64,000 bases of DNA from the NCBI GenBank assembly GCA_965226945.1, contig OZ245717.1, positions 1,054,001-1,118,000 on the forward strand, read 5' to 3'. The position numbers were made by a program, and so were the translations under genes. Below are positions 26,257 through 34,857 of the stretch, piece after piece. The DNA comes from SYLG01 sp965226945. Lineage in GTDB: Bacteria; Planctomycetota; Planctomycetia; Gemmatales; Gemmataceae. Numbering within the stretch: position 1 is the stretch's first letter; every line of letters begins with the position of its first letter. Under the pieces are notes generated by a model, which saw only the letters and a list, made by a program, of their open reading frames with translations, did no database searches and was not told the DNA's origin.

Positions 26257-26280
26257 TTGGTCTCACGTCATGTTGGCACA
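26257..26280 (-). repeat. IS3 inverted repeat, transposase 5' side
   Basis: Read on the minus strand it starts TGTGCCAACAT and ends TGAGACCAA, pairing with the repeat at 24583-24605. The truncated host gene reads through this end and stops within it. Confidence 0.75.
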
Positions 26281-27965
26281 GGGGGCTTATCGAACACGGT
26301 CTGGTCGTCTAAAAAACTACCTAGTAGAAAATAAAAATTTCTCTTGGCGACAAAGTAACTTCTTCCGTTCATTTTTTTGGTCAACAAAATAAACCGCTCT
26401 TTTACTGGCATTTTTTTCGCCAAATCCACGACCATCGAAGCCATTTCTTGATCCTCGCTGACCAAAACCACGGCGGCCAAATCCGTATGGAATTCGGAGT
26501 GCACTCCCCGACGGATTTCATTGGCTGATCTGGCAAGCAGCCCCCTGCACTTCCTGGCAAATGGAACACCGTCCAACTGGGCCAGCTTTGGCAACAGCAA
26601 TAGAAGATCTTCCCCTTCCATCTTGTCCAAGATTTTCGCCAACAAGGCTGCTTTTTCTTGCTTCGTAATTTCCGATTCCAGGACACAATCTTTCACGGTC
26701 CACAAATTACTGTCTTTATTTTCATGAATTATCAAGCGACATAGATCGATGATTTTTTCCTTGTATAAAAAATTCATCTTTCTTGCGACACTGGCACCTC
26801 CACGGTCTGTCTTGACCAACTCGGCAAAATAACTCCATTGATTTTTATCTTTCAATTGGTTCCAAATTTTTTCATAGTCAGATTTAACAGGTTTATAATC
26901 GGATGGTTTTTTGGGAAATTCCGCGTGAAAATAGACCTCCAATAGTTTCCTTGCGACTTGTCCAACCGTTTCATAAGAGCTGCTGTCGTTCGGCACATAC
27001 CGACCTGGCCAAATCAAACTTACATATTGACGGGTGAGCCTTTTGTCGTCGATGTGTTCGATGAGCACCGCAATGGCATCGAAGCCCAACCGATCGAGCC
27101 GCAAATACATCTCTGGCTCGCCGTACTGATAATCCAATCTCCACGAGTCGAATTTCGATTCCTCCCACCGGCTTTCAGGATTGCGATCGTAGCGCCAAGT
27201 GGGATCACTTTCCGCGGTTTTGTCGATCCTTCGATAATCCACCAGGGCATCGACCATCGACTCAATCGAGCCGGGCTTGGCTGTTGAAGGCGCAAGCGTT
27301 CGCTCAAGTACTTGCACCAATTCCAGAGCCGATCCTCCTTCCACGCCTTCGTGTGGCTTCACGAATCGCTTCAAAACCTTGGCAATCGCATGGCGATCGC
27401 TTGTGCGGTCAGCCAGTTGAGATGTCCAGTAAGCCCAAGCGATTTTGTGTAAACAGTCCTTTAAGGAATGCCTCGGTTCTTGATCACATCGCAAATAGAA
27501 AAACCGCGCGAGCTCATCGTGACCGGCATGATGGCATTGAATTGCCAGCAGCAATTCTGTTTCATTTAGATCATCGTAATCGAAATCACCGCGTAGCCTG
27601 TCCAATTTCACATGGCGCAGTACGGCCTCGGGTGTAGGAACGGGGAAAAATCGCTCGCGGATCGAATTGAGTTGCCTCCGCTGTAAAGATCTGAAAATCG
27701 TTCCTGGCTTCCCAGTTCGAGGCTCAACAATCTCCCACACAAAGGTGGAACTCGACTCTTCAGGAACATTTTGCGCAATGCGGACCAGATTCGCCCCCTT
27801 GGGCGGCAGCGGCAATTCCCATTGCCGATACTCCTTCAACAATTCCGCCAGAGTGGCCTGTTTGATCGGCTCCTCTGCCTTCGCATCCTTTGCCCAATCA
27901 CAGGGCATGACCAATGACAGCGAAAACAAAAAGAGCATCGACCGCACCGAAGGCAACCGCATCAT
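26268..27965 (-). pseudogene. 5' part of a secreted-protein gene truncated by the IS3 element
   Basis: From the ATG at 27965 about 565 codons are open, the last four from the IS end. The product starts with a signal peptide (RLPSVRSMLFLFSLSLVMPC) and continues as a soluble, mostly helical protein without an enzyme motif: WELPLPPKGANLVRIAQN near residue 50, FDYDDLNETELLLAIQCHHAG near 150, and a C-terminal LLAKILDKMEGEDLLLLLPK region. It ends FLLGSFLDDQTVFDKPP, after which PVPT and the stop come from the IS inverted repeat. The sequence pattern is that of a planctomycete secreted family of unknown function, whose C-terminus would be the fragment at 24371-24582. A GTG at 28007 gives a longer start through a run of 14 C residues. 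The shortened protein may still be made. Confidence 0.7.
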
Positions 27966-27986
27966 CGCGTATACCCTGTTCGAAAT

Positions 27987-28000
27987 GGGGGGGGGGGGGG
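27987..28000. repeat. Homopolymeric G14/C14 tract at a gene start
   Basis: Fourteen consecutive G residues on the plus strand lie 22 nt upstream of the ATG at 27965. If translation begins at the GTG at 28007 the tract is coding (four Pro codons); otherwise it is leader. Such tracts change length easily by slippage. Confidence 0.95.
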
Positions 28001-28121
28001 AAAACACAAACCACCAATCCGCTGGCCCCGCTTCTGGTTATAGGAGCTTCACGGGGGATGCGCTTTTTCACAGCACCTTTTTTCCGATCAAATCATTGAC
28101 CTCTTAAGGCCGAACCGAGAC

Positions 28122-28146
28122 CTCGCCCGGTTCGATGCCGGGCGAG
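28122..28146 (-). terminator. Hairpin after the metal-efflux lipoprotein gene
   Basis: CTCGCCCGG (28122-28130) pairs with CCGGGCGAG (28138-28146) around a 7-nt loop, 12 nt past the lipoprotein stop codon. The T-run after it on the minus strand is weak, so termination may be partial or Rho-assisted. Confidence 0.5.
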
Positions 28147-28158
28147 ATGGGGTGTGGA

Positions 28159-28677
28159 TCACTTCTTGTCGTGCTTGTGATCCTTGTGCTCTTCTTCCTT
28201 GAAATCGCCGAGGTACGGTTTGCCATCGATTTCGCCGCTAATCGTTCCCGCGAATTCTTGCTCCTTGCCAAAGTTCTCGTGCGTGCCGACAAATCGGGAA
28301 GATTTTCCCTTCGGATCGCCTTCCTGCGGTGCCGCCTGGAGATCGGTCTGGAATGCCGGAGTCTTGATGCTCAAAAGCAATTGGGAGACAGCGATCGGTT
28401 CCGCATTTTTTACCTTCCCGTCAAGAATATAGACCGTCGCCGTCTTCTTGGCGTGATCGACAACGAACTCGCCATGATACTTGCCAAATTCAATGATCGT
28501 GCCGCCATGCGGCCCTTCATCGTGTTCACCATGACCATGGTCGTGCTCGTCCTTCTTCGCGGCCTTGTCTTTTTTCTTCTCTTCCACTTTCGGTCCACCC
28601 GTCGGTGAGCCGCAGCCCGCCGCCGACACGCTCGCCACGAGCAGGGCCATGCCGAAAAGCGTTGAATTCTTCATCAT
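28159..28677 (-). CDS. His-rich lipoprotein of a metal-efflux module
   Basis: The 172-residue product has a lipoprotein signal ending in the lipobox SAAGC (Cys22) followed by a Lys-rich stretch and a histidine cluster (DEHDHGHGEHDEGPHGG) that should bind divalent metal. The remaining 110 residues are a beta-rich domain (GKYHGEFVVDHAKKTATVYI; FAGTISGEIDGKPYLGDF) with a second His-rich end (EEEHKDHKHDKK). It starts 30 nt after the pump gene, with GGAG just before the ATG, so it belongs to the same operon. A role as an envelope metal chaperone or buffer for the pump is inferred from the histidines and the position. Confidence 0.8.
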   Translation of the reverse strand: MMKNSTLFGMALLVASVSAAGCGSPTGGPKVEEKKKDKAAKKDEHDHGHGEHDEGPHGGTIIEFGKYHGEFVVDHAKKTATVYILDGKVKNAEPIAVSQLLLSIKTPAFQTDLQAAPQEGDPKGKSSRFVGTHENFGKEQEFAGTISGEIDGKPYLGDFKEEEHKDHKHDKK

Positions 28678-28707
28678 GCAACTCCTTCACCAGGGTTAAA
28701 AACAACT

Positions 28708-31700
28708 CTAGGCATCCACGCCCATGAGATCGTCCGCCGTTGACTGCACATGAGCCAACCGCTCGGCATCCTTGCCGCTGAACTTCCAGAACAGTCCGGG
28801 ATGAATCAGGAACTCGCAAAAGGTCGAGGTCATCAATCCGCCGAGGATCACCGTGGAAACGGGATAGAGAATTTCCAATCCCGGCTTCCTCCCACCCATA
28901 ACAAGCGGAATCAAGCCAATGCCCGCCGTAAGTGCGGTCATCAACACCGGCGCAAGCCGCTCCAGGCTCCCGCGCAGGACCGTCTCCTTCGAGAAGGGCA
29001 TCCCGTCCTCTTTCATCAGGTAGAAATAATGCGTGACCAACAAGATACCGTTGCGAACGGCAATACCACCCAGCGACACGAAGCCGACCAGGCTCGCCAC
29101 GGTGAGCGTTTGGCCGGTGAGCACTAGGGCAATCACGCCGCCGATGAAGGCCGTGGGAACCGCATTGAGGATCTGGAGGCTGATGCGCACGGAAGGATAG
29201 AGCAAGTAGAGCACGACGAAGATGCCTGCGACCGACACCAGCGCCAGCACCGAGATCAAGGTGGTCGCCGACTGCTGGGCCTCGAATTGGCCGCCGTACT
29301 CGACGAAGTAGCCTTCCGGCATCGGCACGGCGGTCCTGACCCGTTGCTCGATGTCGTGCACGACTCCCGCAAGATCGCGCCCTTGCGTGTTGCAACGAAT
29401 GACAGCGCGGCGGCGAACATTATCCCGGTTGACCTGGTTCGGACCGCCCGCCGCTTCGGGGATATCCGCGACATCCTTCAATCGCACCTGGCGAGGAACG
29501 GCAGCGCTGGGCCTCACTTCTGAAAAAGCCGCAGAGGCACGGTTTGCGGGCGGCAGGTCGATTCGTAATTCACCGAGCCGATGATAATCGGTACGATAAA
29601 CCGCGTTCAACTTCACCACGAGATCGAAGCGGCGCTGGCCTTCGAGCACGCGCGACACCACCTCCCCTTTCATTGCCGTTTCGACGAACCGGGACACAAA
29701 CTGCCGGCTCAATCCGTACCGGGAAAGGTCTTCGGGCCGAAGGATGATGTGCAATTCGTCCACCGTCTCCTGCGGATCGATGACCGGCGGAGTGAGCCCT
29801 TTCACATCGGCAATCGCCGATTTGATCTGCGTGGCGATTTTTTGCAACTGGTCCAGATCATCGCCATACACCTTGATGGCAATTTCCGCTTGCACGCCCG
29901 AAAGCATGTGCGAAATGAGGTGCGCCATCGGCTGCTCCGCTTCAAACTCCACCCCGGGAACCTCCTCGCGCAGTTCCTTGAGCAAGGTGGCGAGCATCTC
30001 TTCTCGACTATGGTGCGAATTCGGATTCATCGACAGAATGTATTCGCTTTTCCCCACCGGTTCGGCATGTTCATCGAGTTCGGCGCGCCCCGTCCGGCGG
30101 ACAAAGTGACGAATCGGGCGCTCGGGAAATTCCGGCGTGAGCCGCATCGACTGCAGTTTCGCATCGATCAACTCGGCGGTCTCATTGGACGCCCTGAGCG
30201 ATGACCCAGCGGGCAGCGTGACGTTGATCTGAATGCTTCCCTCGTCGAATTTCGGCAGAAAATCCGAACCCAGCGTGGTCAGGCGCCAACCGCAAAACGC
30301 CACCACGACCCAGGTGAGGAACAGGAGCATGGCGGGGTAATTCATGCTGAAACGGATCAGGAAACCGGCGCACCACTTCAACACTCTGAGCAGCAGGCCG
30401 TCGTGGTTGCCATGAGCCGCCTTCGAGCTCGACAGCAGGTAATACGACAGCACCGGCGTGACGGTAAGAGAGACCACCAGCGAAGCCAAAATGGATACGA
30501 TGTACGCCAGGCCCAGCGGGACGAACAGTCGCCCTTCCACGCCAGAGAGCGCAAACAGAGGCAAGAATGCAAGCACCACGACCGCGGTACCAAACACGAT
30601 GGCGGAGCGCACTTCCCGGCTGGCCTCGTAAATGACGACAATCGCGGGGCGCGGTATCGACAACACACTGTTTTCCCGGAGCCTGCGGAAGATATTCTCC
30701 ACATCGACAATGGCATCATCGACCAGCTCTCCCATGGCCACGGCGATGCCGCCAAGGGTCATCACGTTGATCGAAAGCTCGGTGCCGGTAAGCACTCCCA
30801 CGATGCGAAAAACCAATGTCGTCACGACCAGCGATAGCGGTATGGCGGTGAGGGTAATGAACGTGGTGCGCAGGTTGAGCAGGAACAAAAACAGGATGAT
30901 CACGACGAGAATGGCCCCAATCACGAGGGCTTCGCCGACGTAGTAAACGCCGCGGTCGATGAAATCCTTGAGTTGAAACAGATCGGTTTGCACCACGTAA
31001 TCGGCGGGCAAGGCCGCCTCCGTTTCCCGGACGGCCGCCTTGGCTTTTTCGGTTACGGCACGGGTATCGGCGTGCGGCTGTTTGACCACGGTGATGATGA
31101 CGGCATCGTTGCCGTCGATCCCGCCATCGCCACGCTTCGGGGCCGAGCCTTCCCTGACCGTGGCCACTTTCTGAAGTTGCACGGGGGGCTCGGCGCCCGG
31201 CTTTACAGGAACCATGCGCAGATCGCTCAGGACCTTTTCCGGCTGAGGGCCAAGCCGCCCGATCACCCGCACGGGGCGCTCCACTTGTCCCTCCTCGGTG
31301 AATCCCCCCGAAGCATTTTCGTTGTTCTGCTGAATCGCCTGATCGACATCCTGAATGGTGACGCCATATTCCAGGAGTTTGTCCGGGTTCACCAGAACCT
31401 GATACTGTTTGCGGTCGCCGCCCATCACAATGACTTCCGCGACCCCCTGCTCTTTCAATAGCCGAGGACGGATCACCCAGTCGGCGACCGTGCGTAAGTC
31501 CATGCGCTGTTGTTCGGCGTCGCGGAAGGTGACCGTTTGCTGGCGGTCCTTGTAATGAAAGCTGGTAGAGCGGTTGCCACGCCATACGGGATTTTCCACC
31601 TGGACCGGTTCCCAGGACTTCGGATCGTGACGATCGAGAACTCGCCATACGATGAGGGCCGCAGTGCCCTCTTTTTCGACGCGTTCCGCCATCAAGCCGG

Positions 31701-32181
31701 TGCGGCCCACGGCCGCCAGCACTCCATTGTTTGGACCTTTTTGGCGAAAGAGCCCCACCATCATGATTTGCCCCATGATCGAACTGGGTGGCGTCATGAG
31801 GGGCCGAATGCCCGGAGGGAGCGTGCCGCTCACCGTGGCAATGCGTTCCTGCACGATCTGCCGGGCGTACCGCACCTCGGTTTGCCAGCCGAATTCGATA
31901 TAGGTCACGGCGAGCCCCTGACTCGACTGACTGCGGACGGCCTGCACGCCGGGTGCGCCCAGTATCCCCGTTTCGATCGGCTGTGCCACCAGCGATTCGA
32001 CTTCTTCAGGCGATAGTCCGGGGCATTCCGTCAAAAGCACCACGCGAGGACGATCGAGGTCGGGGAAGACATCGATCGGCAGAAGCGTCGCCAGATAGCT
32101 GCCGTAGACCATCACCAACAGCGCGAGAAGGATCACCAAACCGCGAAAACGAAGCGCCAGGCGAATGAGTTGATTGAGCAT
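28708..32181 (-). CDS. CzcA/CusA-type heavy-metal RND efflux pump
   Basis: The 1157-residue inner-membrane pump belongs to the heavy-metal RND group. It opens with LNQLIRLALRFRGLVILLAL, has the expected VFPDLDRPRVVLLTECPGLSPEEVE first periplasmic segment, and keeps the 12-span duplicated architecture. The proton-relay region in the fourth span reads GIAVAMGELVDDAIVDVENIF, with acidic residues at the conserved places but not exactly the CzcA or CusA version. The second half has GGIAVRNGILLVTHYFY. GGAGG precedes the ATG, and the adaptor gene ends 20 nt upstream. Substrate ions cannot be fixed from sequence. No outer-membrane factor gene is present. Confidence 0.9.
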   Translation of the reverse strand: MLNQLIRLALRFRGLVILLALLVMVYGSYLATLLPIDVFPDLDRPRVVLLTECPGLSPEEVESLVAQPIETGILGAPGVQAVRSQSSQGLAVTYIEFGWQTEVRYARQIVQERIATVSGTLPPGIRPLMTPPSSIMGQIMMVGLFRQKGPNNGVLAAVGRTGLMAERVEKEGTAALIVWRVLDRHDPKSWEPVQVENPVWRGNRSTSFHYKDRQQTVTFRDAEQQRMDLRTVADWVIRPRLLKEQGVAEVIVMGGDRKQYQVLVNPDKLLEYGVTIQDVDQAIQQNNENASGGFTEEGQVERPVRVIGRLGPQPEKVLSDLRMVPVKPGAEPPVQLQKVATVREGSAPKRGDGGIDGNDAVIITVVKQPHADTRAVTEKAKAAVRETEAALPADYVVQTDLFQLKDFIDRGVYYVGEALVIGAILVVIILFLFLLNLRTTFITLTAIPLSLVVTTLVFRIVGVLTGTELSINVMTLGGIAVAMGELVDDAIVDVENIFRRLRENSVLSIPRPAIVVIYEASREVRSAIVFGTAVVVLAFLPLFALSGVEGRLFVPLGLAYIVSILASLVVSLTVTPVLSYYLLSSSKAAHGNHDGLLLRVLKWCAGFLIRFSMNYPAMLLFLTWVVVAFCGWRLTTLGSDFLPKFDEGSIQINVTLPAGSSLRASNETAELIDAKLQSMRLTPEFPERPIRHFVRRTGRAELDEHAEPVGKSEYILSMNPNSHHSREEMLATLLKELREEVPGVEFEAEQPMAHLISHMLSGVQAEIAIKVYGDDLDQLQKIATQIKSAIADVKGLTPPVIDPQETVDELHIILRPEDLSRYGLSRQFVSRFVETAMKGEVVSRVLEGQRRFDLVVKLNAVYRTDYHRLGELRIDLPPANRASAAFSEVRPSAAVPRQVRLKDVADIPEAAGGPNQVNRDNVRRRAVIRCNTQGRDLAGVVHDIEQRVRTAVPMPEGYFVEYGGQFEAQQSATTLISVLALVSVAGIFVVLYLLYPSVRISLQILNAVPTAFIGGVIALVLTGQTLTVASLVGFVSLGGIAVRNGILLVTHYFYLMKEDGMPFSKETVLRGSLERLAPVLMTALTAGIGLIPLVMGGRKPGLEILYPVSTVILGGLMTSTFCEFLIHPGLFWKFSGKDAERLAHVQSTADDLMGVDA

Positions 32182-32201
32182 GGCTTTCCTCCGCCTGGGG
32201 G

Positions 32202-33641
32202 TTAATGGGCACCCATGTGAACGCTACCGTCCGCATGGATGTGGAATCCCTTGGGGGTGGTACCGCTTTGCGATTTCACCATCCGGTTCAATTGCGCCGC
32301 ACCCGTTTGCGCGATGTAGATACCGGGCGGAACGCTGCCATCGTTGGCAAGTACGACGGTGCGGCTATCCCTGTAGACCACCTGCACCGGTTTGCGATCG
32401 AAGATGTCCCCGTTTTGCCGGAAGACGTAGGCGTCCGCGCCGTCGCGCGCGACCGCGTCCGCGGGCAAAACGAAAACATTCTCCAGGCTTTCGACGCGGA
32501 CGAGCAACCTCACGCGCTGGCCTGGTCGAAATCGCCAAAGCGTTTGCGACTTGCCGACTCTCTCAATGAGACGGGATTGATTGTCGAGCGGCATGAGAAA
32601 GCGGAAGGTGCGGCTTTCGGGGTCGATGGTGTTGGCAACATAGGTGACGGTGAATGTCTGTTTTTGCGCGGGCCATTCCTGCGCCTTTTCCTCTTCGAAA
32701 TCGACTTCGATCGGCCAGCCTTCCTTCACGACCCGTTCCACGAGGGGGGATTCATCTCGGAATGCCCGCCCTTCAATCGCAAGGAGCTGATGATTGGCAA
32801 GCAGACACAGAGTCTGTCCAGCCTGCACTTGCTGGCCGAGTTCGACCTTGAGCTCTTGAATCTCGTATTCCTGGAGGAACTTTGAAGCAGGCAACAGAAT
32901 GGCGGCAGTGCGATTCGGGGCGGTGATAGGAATTTCGCTGACGAAGGTTCCTTCCGTCACCTTCTCAATCTGACTGGGCATCAGCCCGCGATTGACCAGT
33001 TCCTGGCGGTAGGCCTTCACGGCGATTTGGAACCGAGTGATCTGGTTTTCGACCTCGATGATCCTCGCTTCGGAAATCGCTCCGGCAGATTCCTTGAGCC
33101 GCAGGAGCTGAGGCTGCAGGAGCTTGATGTCCTGGCTTGCTTTGAAAAGTTCCGTCTGGGTTTGATGCAATGATTCGCTGAGGAGTTTGAGCGTGAACAG
33201 CACATCGCCGGGTTTCACGGTGTCGCCGGCAATCTTGTGAATGCGGCTGACTATGCCGGTGACCGGGGCCACGACCCCCCGATCACTGAACCCGGGCCGA
33301 TCGATCACCATACCGGGCACGGAAATGGTCTTCCAGAAGGTGTCGACCTTGAGCGGCTTTGACGTCAGCCGCAGATTTTTCTGCGCCTGCGCCGAAAGCA
33401 ACACCTGCTCGGAAGGCGCGGCCGCTTCTTCAGGATCGCTGATGGACTCCGCCACGCTGTCCTTCGCCGGCGGAAACAAAAGAGGCAGCCAGCGATCCTG
33501 AGTGAAATATCCGGCGGCTCCCAATCCTCCGAGGAATAAGAGCGCAGCGACCACTTTGAGGAAGCGGTGAATCCGCAGCCGGCCTCGGCCTGGAACGAGT
33601 GGTACGGGCGGATGCTCCGACAAATTGCCAGGCTCGACCAT
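32202..33641 (-). CDS. CzcB-type RND periplasmic adaptor
   Basis: The 479-residue adaptor has one N-terminal anchor (VVAALLFLGGLGAAGYFTQ), a lipoyl-like half (VVAPVTGIVSRIHKIAGDTVKPGD), an alpha-hairpin (about 160-240), a barrel domain with ELGQQVQAGQTLCLL-type repeats and a membrane-proximal domain (GVDAYVFRQNGD-like region) near the C-terminus. It ends HIHADGSVHMGAH, a short His-containing tail that may touch metal. The ATG at 33641 is chosen because AAGGAGA lies 7 nt upstream; the open frame extends 105 nt further without a signal. It links the CzcA-like pump to an outer-membrane channel. It lies 160 nt after the His/Cys-rich protein gene. Confidence 0.88.
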   Translation of the reverse strand: MVEPGNLSEHPPVPLVPGRGRLRIHRFLKVVAALLFLGGLGAAGYFTQDRWLPLLFPPAKDSVAESISDPEEAAAPSEQVLLSAQAQKNLRLTSKPLKVDTFWKTISVPGMVIDRPGFSDRGVVAPVTGIVSRIHKIAGDTVKPGDVLFTLKLLSESLHQTQTELFKASQDIKLLQPQLLRLKESAGAISEARIIEVENQITRFQIAVKAYRQELVNRGLMPSQIEKVTEGTFVSEIPITAPNRTAAILLPASKFLQEYEIQELKVELGQQVQAGQTLCLLANHQLLAIEGRAFRDESPLVERVVKEGWPIEVDFEEEKAQEWPAQKQTFTVTYVANTIDPESRTFRFLMPLDNQSRLIERVGKSQTLWRFRPGQRVRLLVRVESLENVFVLPADAVARDGADAYVFRQNGDIFDRKPVQVVYRDSRTVVLANDGSVPPGIYIAQTGAAQLNRMVKSQSGTTPKGFHIHADGSVHMGAH

Positions 33642-33802
33642 GCCTGTTCTCCTTAATGGCTCGGAATCGGTGCGGAATGAGTCACGAACGCGCAGGGCGC
33701 AAATTGGTGACGCTGAGAGGATTGAAGCGGCGTAAGGAAATGGCAACGCACACGCTTAACAGCGTTCAAGCGCCGTGCGATGACTTCTGCGATGTGGGGG
33801 AA

Positions 33803-34240
33803 TCAAATCACGAGGGAGCAATGGAACAAATAAAGTGGTGGCGAATCTGGCCACGGATCGGCGAAATACGGCACCGCATCAGCGCACCGCGGCTCAGCAG
33901 CGGGATCGAAACTCGACCATTCAAAATTCAGCAAATTCAGAGAGAGGTCGATGGCCGTTTCGTTCGTTTGAACGCGTTCCATGCTCGCCACGGCAGCCGG
34001 ACAACCGGGCGCATGTTCGTCAGGTTCATGGTGGGACGGGGAGTGATTGGGCGGCGTTGAGGAATCGTCGTGGCGGTGCAAGTCATGAGCGCAGTCATGG
34101 CCTGGCGACTCGGAATCCGACGCTCCATGACTCGATGCCGTGGGGCAGCCGCGCTCGGCATCGCACAGGCAAAATCCCGAGGGAAGAAGCAGTGGCATGC
34201 AAGCCACGAACGCCAGCATTCGAGCCAAAATCGCCAACAT
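33803..34240 (-). CDS. His/Cys-rich secreted protein upstream of the metal RND genes
   Basis: The 145-residue product has an N-terminal hydrophobic signal (LARMLAFVACMPLLLPSGF) followed at once by CLCDAERGC and a histidine-rich region (HDCAHDLHRHDD; HSPSHHEPDEHAPGC). The second half is short and without known motifs. Such clusters suggest metal binding in the envelope. The ATG at 34240 is preferred because GGAGGAGA lies just before it; upstream in-frame starts at 34279 and 34267 lack this. It is first in the probable metal operon, and an IS630 element ends 49 nt upstream. Function inferred from composition and neighbours only. Confidence 0.65.
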   Translation of the reverse strand: MLAILARMLAFVACMPLLLPSGFCLCDAERGCPTASSHGASDSESPGHDCAHDLHRHDDSSTPPNHSPSHHEPDEHAPGCPAAVASMERVQTNETAIDLSLNLLNFEWSSFDPAAEPRCADAVPYFADPWPDSPPLYLFHCSLVI

Positions 34241-34288
34241 TCTCCTCCGCGGACTGCCCAGAGACATCCAGGCTAACATAGCTCATTC

Positions 34289-34303
34289 TAAGTAGACCCG
34301 CAG
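34289..34303 (+). repeat. IS630 left inverted repeat
   Basis: CTAAGTAGACCCGCA is identical to the reverse complement of 35479-35493; the outer C and TA belong to the target. Confidence 0.9.
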
Positions 34304-34309
34304 AAATCC

Positions 34310-34843
34310 CTACGCTGCGTATTTGAGTGGCTTGCTCGGAGATTTTTGCATGAGGTCGTCGTGATCGAACATAAAGCGCATGCGTTCCCGGTTGCCAGTC
34401 GAACGGCGAACCCCTTTGCGAAAGGCGGCTACGAGGTCGCCCAGTGTGGCGTAAAGGACGTTGGCGAGCACGGTGCGTTTCAAATGGCCCCAAAGCCGTT
34501 CGATCAGGTTTAGGCTTGGGCTATACGGCGGCAACCAGTAGACCTCGATTTCCTCCCGATGCTCCTTCAAAAACGCTTCCACAGCTTTTGTCGTATGGAA
34601 TCGACCGTTGTCACAGACCAAGCGAATCTTTTTTCCGGCGTAAGCTGCCAGCAGTATCATCAGGAAGGCAAGAAACGAACTGCCGCACTTGGTATCGGCC
34701 AATGTATATGTCAATTGCCCGGTGCGATAGTCAACACCCCCATAGACGACCTTTTTCTCGTTCTTGCCAGGTGCAGGCACCTCTGGTTGTTGGCCCACCG
34801 GCGCCCACATCCGTGCCAGGGCGGGGTGACGATGAATCTCCAT
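34310..34843 (-). CDS. IS630 transposase, catalytic half (OrfB)
   Basis: The frame encodes the DDE domain. The first Asp lies in FQDEMEIHRHPAL, just upstream of the internal ATG at 34843, so a protein starting there would lack it. The second is in LVCDNGRFHTT and the Glu in NLIERLWGHLKR. Because the first acidic residue is only included after a -1 shift from OrfA at the A8G run (34889-34896), the working enzyme is the fusion. The C-terminus ends SPSKPLKYAA. Confidence 0.88.
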   Translation of the reverse strand: MEIHRHPALARMWAPVGQQPEVPAPGKNEKKVVYGGVDYRTGQLTYTLADTKCGSSFLAFLMILLAAYAGKKIRLVCDNGRFHTTKAVEAFLKEHREEIEVYWLPPYSPSLNLIERLWGHLKRTVLANVLYATLGDLVAAFRKGVRRSTGNRERMRFMFDHDDLMQKSPSKPLKYAA

Positions 34844-34857
34844 TTCATCCTGGAAAA

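Larger units (their letters stand above)
24583..26280 (-). mobile_element. IS3-family insertion sequence
   Basis: A 1698-bp element carries the two overlapping frames typical of IS3: OrfA (helix-turn-helix) and OrfB (rve integrase). Its ends are imperfect inverted repeats starting TGTG(T/C)CAACAT and continuing to TGAGACCAA with a 1-nt length difference between them. No clear target-site duplication flanks the repeats (left flank ends in CGGAA, right flank starts with GGGGG). It is longer than many IS3 elements because OrfB has an extended tail carrying a hairpin. Both open frames look intact, so it may still be active. Confidence 0.85.

Noticed and set aside
24578..26285. Target-site duplication of the IS3 element
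   Set aside because: The bases flanking the inverted repeats do not match (CGGAA against GGGGG), so no duplication is claimed.
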